NCBI GenBank assembly: GCA_022606425.2
Contig: JAHDVF020001468.1
Location: 930,001-994,000 of the forward strand
Source of the DNA: Lepidostoma basale
Lineage: Eukaryota; Arthropoda; Insecta; Trichoptera; Lepidostomatidae
Direction: 5' to 3'
DNA: 64,000 bases
Below the pieces are notes generated by a model. The model searched no databases. It worked only from the letters and a program-made list of their open reading frames with translations, and was not told where the DNA came from. The translations under genes were made by a program, and so were the position numbers. Shown piece after piece: positions 44,401-55,900 of this stretch (positions within the stretch are counted from its first letter, which is position 1; each line of letters starts with the position of its first letter).

Positions 44401-47400
44401 TGATACAGATGGGGCGAGGCCTACACATGGAGCAACGTGAACTGCTGCGTGCACAATATCATCGTTGGCCGTCTGTGGATGGAGCAGTACGGCACCATGG
44501 AGGTGGTGTGCCACACGCGCGGCTCTCCCGGCCTGCGCGCACACCTCTCCTTCAAGCCGGCCGGCTGGGCCTCCAAGGACCTGCACCGCGTCGAGGGTTT
44601 TATCCTGGATCACAAGTAACTTGGCTAATTCATTATAACTTTATATAACTTTATAATAACTTTTTCTTCTTCCCAGCCTTGTCCCATTTCTGGTTGGCTC
44701 TTCTTGTATGACATTTCCAGGACTGTCTCTCCTGAGTGGCGTCTAATAGGATCTGGTCTCTTTTGAGAATCCTGTGAATAAATCTCATCCATGGTAACTT
44801 GGGCCTACCACGTATTCTAAGTCGCTGATCTGTTTCCAACACCTTCCATCAGTGGCGGTACTCCCATAGAAGCCCAGAAGTCCAGCTTACATAAGAAATT
44901 TTGAATAAAAAACCCCAAATCTATGTAATCATGCCCCCGCATAAACCAAGAACCTACGAAATCACCTTCCAACATTGTTCCCATCGAACGTAAGAGGAAT
45001 AGCCACAAGAGCTGAACCTCTGTAAGCCAGAAGAGGTTTGGATTCAAAATTTCTTACGCAAGCCGGGCTTCTAGGCTTCTATCGGAGTACCGCCACTGCC
45101 TTCCATGTAATGTGGTCATCTTATTAGGGTAGCGCTGCATGACGTGACCATACCATCTCAGACAGTTCTCTTTAAGTGTATCTAAAATTAGCCACACTCT
45201 AAAAATGCCACGGTTGTGGATTTTCCCGGTGTTCATCCATATCCGTGGATCCGGATGTTCCTGATGTGGTCAAGCCGCATTATCCGCCCACCCGTCTAAG
45301 CATCCTCATTTTGGTACTGTGGAGTTTGTCTTCCTTTTATTTCCGAGTGGCCAAAACTTCAAGTCAGTCATTTTCATAATTCATAATAAGTTAATCGGAA
45401 TTTTTTAATATCGACTGAGTTAATCATAAGTTCTTCAATGGGGTTAAATTATGCCTTTTGCCTTAAGTCTTTCCTCTCAAATTCACAATCTCAACTACTG
45501 GAATACACTTGCTCCTTGACCCCTGACCTGAATGGTATAGGAAACTCATTGTTTAAAACTGAACTTATGAAAAGTTTATGTTTTCAATGGATATTTCTTA
45601 TTACAATTAATTATACAGTCCATTGTTTTGGCCAAACACTATGATACTTTGAAGTATCTTGTGTTTGGCTATATATTTGAAATATCATAGTGTTGACATT
45701 GTTAACTGTTAATTTTACAACACTATCATAATATCACAATTTTTTATTATACACTTCCTGAGAAGGTCGCGACAGCTGTTTCACTAGAAGCTGTTTGCGA
45801 TATGACAAAAAATTGTGAAATTATAACAGTGTTGTTAACTTAACAGTGAACAATTAATTATAATTAAATTTAAATTTAAATTAATAATTTGTCTTTTTGA
45901 GTTGTCCTTTTAATATTTAGAGCATGAATATGTAGTCTTATAAAACTTGCATAATTATAAAAGATGAACCCTAAGATGTAACTACTAATCTTTTTTTTTA
46001 ATGTATTTTACAGTGTGTGTTTTCTACTTTCAGCAAAAAGAAGATCAACTTCTTGTATGGCAAGTGGACAGAATTCATCAAGTGCTGCGACATGGCTTCC
46101 TACGAGGAGTGGAGCAAGGAGCAGAAGCGCGAGGAGGGAGCCGCAGGTGGTAGCGGAGAGGGAGGCAGTTCCCCGGCACACACGCCCCGCCGAGTTCTGG
46201 CCAAGCTCAACAGCCTCAAAGTGGGGGCTTTCAAGTCCGTCTCACTGCAGGAGGTTAGTACAGTAAAAGTCCGTTAATTCGAACAATGATATTTCGTGAT
46301 TCGAAATTTTCATAATTTCCTCAGTCCAAAACAAAGGATGAAAAAAGGATAAATACCGTAAAATGAGATCACTGAGAAGGAATGCGCAGGAAAACGATAT
46401 ATTATAGAATTTCGAACGACGAAATAAAGAAGAAATGTAAAGCAGATGATTGAAATAGTTTAGACATATGGAACGAATGGATTAAAGAAGAATTTTTAAA
46501 ATGTTGTATACGAGTACAACCAGTATGAGTGGAAAGAGAAGCTGTGGAAAACCATGGAAAACTTGGCATCACTAAATTAATAAAATACTAAAAGGCGGTC
46601 ACATTCAAAGTCGAAAAAATCGACAAACATGCATGTTATGATATACAAATATAGAAAAAGCTAGAAAGGTATGTCAGGACAGACCAGTATGGCAGTTAAT
46701 CCTCTCTGTTTATCCCTCCGGAAAACTCCATGATTGTTAGTTAGTTAGTTAATTAGTTTTGAAATTGGTTAATAATGATAAATACCATATATTATGTCAA
46801 ACAGTCTGAAGAGCCTCCAATCCCTGAGCCAGCTGATGGAGAGATTCCGAAATCAGACAGCACTTACTCCCTGGACATCCCCAATTCCACCACTCTGTGG
46901 GAGGCTACACCGCGGCCTGACAACAGCAGTGAAGTAAGTTTATCACATAGGTCACAACTTATTTTTTTCTTTCTTTTAAAAATATACGAAATATTCATTT
47001 TCCATTAGTCTATTAATTTCCTGTCATTTGTTTTTAAAGTACGCCGTTTTGTAAAGTTAATTACCCCAAAGGTACAATAGGAAAAGACTGACCGAACAGT
47101 GCAGTCTTCAGTAGTTTCTTAAATCTAATGTATCAATCCTCATACTTAATACTAACAGGGAAGTTATTTCAGAGTGTCAATATCACTCATTTACTGCTTG
47201 CTAATCTACATACATATTTACCTTCTTCTTCCTAAAAGGACTATAGACTTACGTAATATGTTCTCCAGAGGGTTGCTTCTCCTGTGAGGTGGATTCGCAG
47301 CTATCATTCCATATTTTAGGAGGTCTTCCACGAGAAGGAATCCTTGGAGGCTGATTTTGTAAGGGATAATGTAGTTCATCTTATAAATAATATCCTCAGC

Positions 47401-49585
47401 CTCACATATCTCTCTTTTTCCTCACATATCTTTCCTCGTGCAATCTCTTAATGTCTTACCATGTTTGGTCCAGACTGTGTCTGCCCTTGCTTCAATCTGT
47501 ATATTTGATCAAAAATATATGTTGTGTTTCTAGTATTACCAGTTTACATCATTTGCCATGTCTCTGAATGAGATGGAAGCGTGCCACGGGCGCGAGGGTG
47601 CCCGGCTGTGCCCCACAGACTCGCGGCTGCGGCCCGACGTGCGCTGCTTGGAACGCGGGGATGTGGACGGGGCTGCGCGTGAGAAGACACGGCTAGAAGA
47701 TAAGCAGCGCGCCTGCCGTAAGCAAGCCAAGAAAAATCCCCAGGGCAGTGCACCCAGGTCTGTCACTTATTGATACTCGTATATATGAGACGTTATGTTT
47801 TTTAAGTGGATTAAGTCAATTTTTTCATGTTTCGATATATTTAAGGATTAGCGTTTGAATGAATTAAAAAATATTGGCAAATGTTAATCAACTTGGGTGA
47901 TGTTTTTACCACTATAATTTTGTTAATCTTTAAAATGTAATAATGATTATTGTAATTTTTAAACAATATAAACTTTTTTTTTAGCTCCTAATGGACTTAT
48001 TCTACTTTCAATAATAATATATTTTAAGAAATAAAAACGCAAGGAAAATTTAGTCCACGTTTTTATACACATTGGCTTTACATTTTACACGATTTTTTAT
48101 TGATCAATTTATAAAAGAAGTCGTGGTCCATTGAATGTATAATTATAAATATAAAGAGGATATCAATATCTCACCAAAATTACTATTAACTCGTTTTTCT
48201 AAGAGTGGACTTTCTCCACTTTCAAAAATAACGGCTCATTTATTGATTTTATAAATCATTTATACAATGAAATATTTTAATTATTACATCTATAAAATAA
48301 CACTTTGTATAATAGCCTACCCAAGCTACATCAGGGCAATATAAAAAAACACAGGTTTACGTGAATGTATAAGACTATGTTGTTCAATTATAAGTCAATA
48401 TATTCATCATGTAAATCTATTTTTGTTATTTAGTAAGTATTTTAGACTTGTATTACCCTGAAGTAGCATGGGTACATGCGAAACTAGTTGGCATACTTTC
48501 AATTTGGTGGTTATTATGCAAAGTGTTATTTTATATGTGTTATAATTTGATATGTCTAACCACAAAGTGAGTGCTTCATATGAAAAAATAAATAAAATAA
48601 AATAAAATATTTCAATATTCAAAACTTCCAAACAAAATTGTCATCCCATACATAACAACCGGGTGGTGGTCTAGGGGATAGAACGCTTGGCTCCTGATCC
48701 AGGGGACATGGGTTCAAGCCTGGACACGACCAGATTCCTTCTTCATAATAATGAGCTATTTTCTGCTCACATTGAAGATTGTAACATAAATTCTAATATC
48801 ATTGATTAAAATCCTTGGTATTAGTCTTTATTTAAAAAAATTAAAAAAAAGTTTATCAAAAAATGGTAAGATGACAGTGCATAATGATATTCAGTTTTGT
48901 GCCAACCTTTATGTTTAGGAGTGAAGCAGGGAACTACCAAAATGATTCAAGTAGAATTACTGCAGTGGAAATGAGATTTCTTAGACGAATGTATAGTTTA
49001 TGATAGAGTGTCAAATGCAGATATATTAAATTAATGCAGTGCAAATGAAAGAATTATAATGATGAAAGGACAAATAATGATTAATTAAGATAGTTTTGAC
49101 ATATGGAAAGAAAGAATAAACAAAGAATTGTGAAGAATACACATGTTAACGATGTGAAGGAAGCGAGAAATAAAAGAAAGCCGATGAAAACATTGTGTTA
49201 GCCACTTGAAGACTGGGAGAATTGGGTGTGTGTATGCATGACACAATGTATGTGTGTTAGGAAATTGAGAGAAGTATAGCAAGAAAAATCAGTGTTCCAG
49301 TTTATCATTTTAACCTACTCCTTTGGTGAAATGATACGATGGTTACTTTGTTTTGTCAAAACTATTCTTCATTGTCTATTATTGGAAGAAAGGTTCTCCG
49401 ATTAGCTTAGTTAATCTTCATCAAAATTGTTGATTATTTTATAATGTAATGTATATTATATTCATATAATTAACAGGTGGTTCAGCCAGGGCAGTAACCC
49501 CTACACTAAGCAGGAGGACTGGCTCTACAACGGCGGCTATTGGGATAGAAATTACGAGCACCTCGCCAACATTCAAATTTTCTAA
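41496..49585 (+). CDS. Oxysterol-binding-protein-related protein, ORP1/ORP2 type
   Basis: Family members bind and exchange sterols and phosphoinositides between membranes. Exons: 41496-41716, 43040-43298, 44409-44615, 46034-46253, 46805-46933, 47534-47757, 49477-49585 (TAA). All introns are GT-AG and phases agree. The frame starts SSLPVPMFSRNDF, then KELSKITMPVVFNEPLSFLQ, GKPFNPLLGETYE, and the family signature EQVSHHPP (residues 129-136 if exon 4556-4608 is used). FHGFVHPKLRFWGKSVE, CCVHNIIVGRLW, YGKWTEF and a C-terminal YWDRNYEHLANIQIF follow. The sterol-binding (ORD) domain is complete and ends as ORP2 does. The first secure exon starts in the middle of a codon, so coding sequence lies upstream. 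No PH domain or ankyrin repeats are seen in the window. GC-rich exons contrast with the introns. A possible poly(A) signal is at 50144-50149. Confidence 0.95.
41890..42150 (+). mobile_element. SINE-like retroposon in ORP intron
   Basis: Fourth copy of the family: GATGGCGCTAGTGTAGAC head, GGAATGGGGAATGTTGTATT middle, GAGATACAATTAATTCTTAA end. Confidence 0.8.
42160..42345 (+). mobile_element. tRNA-derived SINE, degraded head
   Basis: B box GGTTCAATTCCCGGC (about 42212) and body AATTCACGTGACAGTAAAAA, CACATGTCATGAGAATCAAT. The A-box region is broken. Confidence 0.8.
42346..42485 (+). repeat. Dispersed retroposon-like repeat
   Basis: Copy of the 9275-9455 family; the block TTTAAAAGGCTTAAATGGCA marks the site where the TTAA element inserted in the paralogue at 19687. 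Confidence 0.65.
42590..42915. mobile_element. Foldback hammerhead-family repeat in ORP intron
   Basis: CATTTGATAATGCCTT occurs as an inverted pair around 42850-42880. On the minus strand (42857-42820) CAT, TTGATAA, a disrupted hairpin and GAAACATGTC, ATTCCC can be read. Flanking arms (AAAACGTCAGTTTTCTAGAA) match 39060. Decayed. Confidence 0.5.
43396..43510 (+). mobile_element. Degraded copy of the 27104-27438 repeat
   Basis: GACTACTTTTACTTCTGTCA, GGAACCAGTTTCACCAGACT and AACAAAAATGGAAGTAATTA correspond to both arms of the foldback element with most of the spacer lost. Confidence 0.55.
43645..43740 (+). mobile_element. 3' end of (TTAG)n-tailed non-LTR family
   Basis: TTCATCCTCTCTGCTTACCC and GATGGGCATTATGATTAGTT are a diverged tail of the family. 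Confidence 0.55.
43885..44064 (-). mobile_element. tRNA-derived SINE in ORP intron
   Basis: Reverse copy: TTGATTCTCATGACATGTGA, GACAGTGTGACAATCACACT, then a tRNA-like head (minus-strand GGTTCGATC remnant of the B box and TGGCAGAGTGGTAAGAGC as A box). Confidence 0.85.
44185..44355 (+). repeat. Dispersed retroposon-like repeat
   Basis: Copy of the 9275-9455 family with CCACATTAGAAAGGCTCAAG intact. It serves as an empty-site reference for the TTAA element at 19687-20420. Confidence 0.65.
44650..45370 (-). mobile_element. Non-LTR 3' fragment hosting a hAT MITE
   Basis: The outer parts read on the minus strand as 'RGRPKLPWMRFIHRILKRDQ', 'WYGHVMQRYPNK' and a (GAA)-type 3' edge near 44665. This fits a non-LTR RT C-terminus. 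The MITE at 44850-45098 interrupts it and is therefore younger. Confidence 0.65.
44850..45098. mobile_element. hAT-like MITE, 249 bp, 8-bp duplication
   Basis: Ends CAGTGGCGGTACTCCCATAG and, inverted, CAGTGGCGGTACTCCGATAG, are near-perfect. A perfect 8-bp duplication CCTTCCAT flanks it (44842-44849, 45099-45106). It shares its terminus with 40726-41299. Confidence 0.9.
45371..46010. other. ORP intron DNA with hammerhead-family remnant
   Basis: At 45764-45806 the minus strand carries GAAACAGCTGTCGCGACC, the 3' half of the motif at 31563-31606, without a recognisable core. The rest is AT-rich. Confidence 0.45.
46261..46325 (+). mobile_element. Pogo-like transposon terminus beside an exon
   Basis: CAGTAAAAGTCCGTTAATTC after a TA dinucleotide (46259-46260) matches the terminus at 62522 (CAGTAAAAGTCCGATAATTC). 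Such ends with a TA target are typical of pogo/Tigger elements. It begins seven bases after the end of an ORP exon (46253), leaving only GTTAGTA of the original donor region. The other end is not found. Confidence 0.6.
46330..46760 (+). mobile_element. Decayed (TTAG)n-tailed non-LTR copy in ORP intron
   Basis: GAGATCACTGAGAAGGAATG, TTAGACATATGGAACGAATG and GGAAAACTCCATGATTGTTA plus TTAG units follow the order of 35372-35850 with many mutations. Confidence 0.7.
47222..47505 (-). mobile_element. Non-LTR C-terminal fragment in ORP intron
   Basis: TTCTTCTTCC edge, then AGGAGGTCTTCCACGAGAAG and CACATATCTCTCT, the same order as 39990-40440. Heavily decayed. Confidence 0.65.
47880..48289. other. 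AT-rich ORP intron DNA, nothing seen
   Basis: No exon or element is recognised. Confidence 0.5.
48290..48600. mobile_element. Foldback repeat with hammerhead-like core, ACTAGT type
   Basis: Inverted arms include AAAATAACACTTTG near 48296 and CAAAGTGTTATTTTAT near 48519. The plus strand at 48456-48491 reads CC, core CTGAAGTA, helix II GCATG, loop GGTA, helix II CATGC, GAAA, CTAGTT, GG. With the preceding A this gives the palindrome ACTAGT. The left arm, on the minus strand, reads CTGATGTA at the matching place, nearer the ancestral core. Confidence 0.6.
48658..48835 (+). mobile_element. tRNA-type SINE, reference copy
   Basis: A box TGGTCTAGGGG (48667-48677) and B box GGTTCAAGCC (48711-48720), then GACCAGATTCCTTCTTCATA, TATTTTCTGCTCACATTG and AAATCCTTGGTATTAGTCTT with an A/T tail. 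Other copies are at 9796-10440 and 26483-26655. Confidence 0.9.
48890..49350 (+). mobile_element. Decayed (TTAG)n-tailed non-LTR copy in ORP intron
   Basis: GAAATGAGATTTCTTAGACG, TTTTGACATATGGAAAGAAA and CTCCTTTGGTGAAATGATAC keep the family order; no frame survives. Confidence 0.7.
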
Positions 49586-51763
<2,178 letters not shown>

Positions 51764-51854
51764 GCACGCTTAATAGAACACTGGCTTAACTCAAAAAAGC
51801 AAGTTTTGCTCAATCTGACATGAGTCGGTGTTTTAACAAAAATAGTCGAAAAAC

Positions 51855-51960
51855 ACGTATGAATGGATAGCGTTAACATTGTGAACGATTATCGTATGTA
51901 CGAATGGATAGCGTTAACATTGTGAAAAACAGATGGATAGCGTTAACACAAGCCTCTGTC
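51855..51960. repeat. Short direct repeats, 'GGATAGCGTTAACA'
   Basis: The block CGAATGGATAGCGTTAACAT (with variants) occurs three times in direct orientation at about 51858, 51900 and 51933. Confidence 0.85.
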
Positions 51961-52901
51961 TAATGTTAACTCAATTATGACCTAAACCATAATCGGTCAG
52001 TTTACTATTAAGCTTGCGATATATAAGTTATACTATAGGGGTGTTGCAATGTTCTGGTGGCATCAATTTTGTTTCATCATTTCTACATTTACCAGCTACA
52101 ATACTAAGGTCTTTCCATTCTACTAGCTTCTTGATTTAAAGACATTCCAACTAGAGCTTGAAGCTAATAGTAACATCTCTGTGATAGATATATTTTGTTT
52201 TTAGTGGACAATTATTCGCTTCCGAAAAAAAAGAAAATGTATCCATTTAATTGAAGTAGGAAATTAATTATGCAATTGCAAGTGTGTTGTTTATTTTATA
52301 AAATTGATCAATTTAATATCTTTTAAATTGTGTATGTCATTTTGAACCAAATATTTAATGAATTTTGTGAAATGTGTTGGCATTTATAGTTTTATTTATT
52401 ATTTTTTCATAATGTGTAAACATATCTTATGATGCTAACTTTGTGCATGGTTCGCAACACTGTTAAATGTATTCAAAGAGTTTCATAACTAGTCATGAAT
52501 TAAATTTAAAAAACATAAATAAATCAAGATTTATGAAATATCGCTATTTTAATTTTAATCATTTTTCCCAATCCTAAAACAAAACAACATTACTCTTTGA
52601 TTATCTTATTTTCGACTGAGTTTTTTATTATTTTGTTTTACTTCAATTATGCAGTAAAAGCGTGATCAGGTCGTGCCACCAAGTGAATTGGCAACTAGCA
52701 AGTTCAAAAAAACATCTTGCCTTTATTACCCTTACACTACTAAGTGCAGTTAGTATAAACTTAGTAATGTAAAATAAGACCCCAATAGAGAGATATACAT
52801 CACACACATACCTCTAACAGGACCTTAACTAATCTACAATTTTTTTTTTAATGTTTACATATTAGTAGAAAATAATTCCAAATAAAATGTATTGAATGGT
52901 T
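51961..52901. other. Intergenic DNA and 3' UTR of the ARMC3-like gene
   Basis: No other gene. On the minus strand an AATAAA signal (plus TTTATT, 52624-52629) lies about 275 bases after the ARMC3-like stop codon and could end that transcript. Confidence 0.45.
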
Positions 52902-55900
52902 TCAATATATCTGAACAGATTGTCCGCAATAGAGGGCTGCCTCCCTGGAGCCAAGCGGAAGCAGTGTCCCCGGTTGGTCCATCAGGTCCACCACATGGCT
53001 TGGCTTTAGTAAATTCCAGTTAATCACCAATTGTTCCTCAAGCTGAAAAAATATATTGCAGTGTATATACCAATATGTACAAGATAATTTATTATTATTA
53101 TTATATTGTTGAATAGATCTTTCATCATTACAAGTACAGCTATTATATATTTTCTCATGACATGTGATATGTAGCTAATCTATTGCCATTTTATTATCAC
53201 GTGAATTCTACACCAGACCCGTGGAACAGTGAGGCAATCATAGCTGTTGCCACTCTGCCATGAAGCTTGTCAAATAATTGATCTAACTGATATTGTACTA
53301 GTTCGTTGCATGCGGTGCTTACAGATTCATCCACATTAAAAATGGAAACTTCAATCCACGAGCGTGAGGCACCATCGCAACATAATCTGGCTGGGATCTC
53401 CAACTTGTCAGCTAGCATCTTGAACAGGAGGGCTCTCTCAAACACCCCACCCACTCGCACCAGCCCCAAAGGCAAAATCTTACTTTGCAACGCCATCTAC
53501 AAGTTATTTATCTACGTAACGTATTTTGTATAGATTATAAATAGGACCATATTATAGTAAAAGTGTCCCTTACAATGAGTTCATTAAGGTGAAGATCAAC
53601 CAAATGATTATTGCAAATCAGAGATGGGTCAGGACCACACATTTGTTCTGCAACAAATATTCCAAGCATTTCCACCAACATCGTTGTGTCCACTTTTACA
53701 CCAAAATACATAGCTCTTGTGATTATGCTATAAGGATTAATAAATCAATTGAAATAATAATTACGTTTACTTGGGAAGTTTTCAACATTTATAACGACTA
53801 GCAATATACTGACTTGGATTTTAATTTCCTGAAACATGCTGTTAGATGGTGATCATTAAGTATGAGGGACATATTGGCATTATTGATTGACGAATCTGAA
53901 TTGAGTGTTTCAAATAATGCTTCTGTGAATAATTGAATACACGTTACATTCGTTAAATACACGTCATACTTTCATTCAATTACATATTTGTAATATTTAC
54001 CATTAGCTAAAGAAATTGTGTCATATTCTGAATCATCTATGAAATTACACAAATATACTGGATGTTTTAATAAATCTTTATTTTCGATTATTTCTTGAAA
54101 CTCTGGAAACTTGAATGGAGGATGTTTCATGGCATAGAATTCACCCGTGACATCAGTAAAATTTAGTAATCTTGTGTAAGAAAACTTGGCCGGCAGGTGA
54201 TAGCTGAGAATGGTGTCGACTGCTCTACTCCATACTGCGCATGTGATGCACATCTTTCTGTCTTGGGCTAGTCTAAAATTTAACCATCATTATCTGACTT
54301 AAAGTGCAACTCAAGAACTGCTGATTTGCTTTGAAAATACAATATTTACAAGTACTATAATAAAAATACTTTTAAAATACCTCAAATATATAAAAAAAAT
54401 ATAGAATTGAATGAATATTTCAAACAAAAATTTATAGTTTACATACAAGTGTAAAGCTCCCTCTTTTATATAATCCTCTACATTAGTCTCATCAACCGAC
54501 ATGATGATGAGCCGACACGTAGCCTCCTTGACTCCTTCAGATTCATCTCCAAGTAATTTTTGTACCAACTGGACTCCTTTTTTGGCTTTAAAAAGTTCTT
54601 TCCCTTCACAGTCGATCATTAAACCGCATAAAACTTCACAAATAGCTTTATTAATTGGCGAATCCTCTTCCTGATGATAAATAAAATTATTGTCATTTTA
54701 ATTCCAATGGATACACTATTTTTATTTATTTGAAAGTACACACTTTACCTGCAATATAGACATCAGTTCTTGAAAAAACTGCTCATCCATCAATAGGCTT
54801 CTAATGTCTTGATATGCTTCCATATTTACAAAGCACTGAATTATATTTTCAACACCTTTTTGACTTATTTCCCAACCTAAAGATAAACCAAAATAATGTA
54901 CACATTTTTTTTAATTTTAAATATATGCTTGGAAAATAATAATCCTTACGTATTTCTGAATCCAAATACTTTCTCAGAAGCATGTGGCCTTTTAATTCAA
55001 TGAAAACACTTGACGCTTTCTTTTCAACCCTAAATAATTCAGCGAGCAACAAAACAGCATTTTCTTTTGTATGCTCCCACTCCACTGAATTGTCTTGTAT
55101 GATGGCTAAAAGTTTTTTTTTACATAAATAATAAAAAACTGAAACACGTTGTTTAAATAAATATGTTAAAGAATCGCTTTGTCACAACCATTAACTCACA
55201 CAAAATATTAGACACAATATCCTTATCCACCATGATACCAGCCGAGCGGCAGTAGCGGCACATGAGAGCGGCTGTTTGGCACGCCGCATCCCAAAGGGAC
55301 ATCTCTGTATCCGAGAGGATGTTGCAAATTACATCCTCCACATTGCACATATGGAGCATCTACCAGAAATGTTATACACACTATTTATTCATTTAATAAG
55401 TAAAAAACTAATAACGGATTAATCTTATAATGGGGTTCTAGTGCCAACTCTTATGTTTGGAAGTGAAGCTTGGAGTTGGCAGAAAAAGAATGAAAGTAGG
55501 ATAAATGCTGTAGAAATGAGATCACTAAGAAGAATGTGCAAAAACCTTGTATGATAGAATACCAAACGAAGAAGTAAGAAAGAAATGAATGTATCCTAAA
55601 TAAAATTTAAAAAAGGTCACTAAGATGGTTTAGACAAATTAATGAGGAAAGAGAAGATATATATACAGCCAGTGTGAATGGAAAAAGAAGCTGGGGAAGA
55701 CCAAATAAATCCATTACTAATCGACGAGCGAACAGTCGATAAGACGGTGTATGAATGTAAAAGAGACCTTTGCAGGGCCTTTTAATTTACCGTATAGATT
55801 TATTCATTCTTAGGTCAACACTTTTACAATTAAAAAAAAATGAATAAGAAAGAATTACTAGAAAAATTACATTCTTTGACGATGATGTAAAAATATAAAT

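Noticed and set aside
44395..44613. Antisense frame opposite ORP exon 44409-44615
   Set aside because: It is a shadow of the real exon, which carries conserved ORP sequence on the plus strand.
53197..53322. Extension of the frame beyond ARMC3-like exon 13
   Set aside because: A GTAAGC donor at 53322-53317 and a phase-matched last exon at 53042 fit the family's C-terminus; the extension runs into a SINE.
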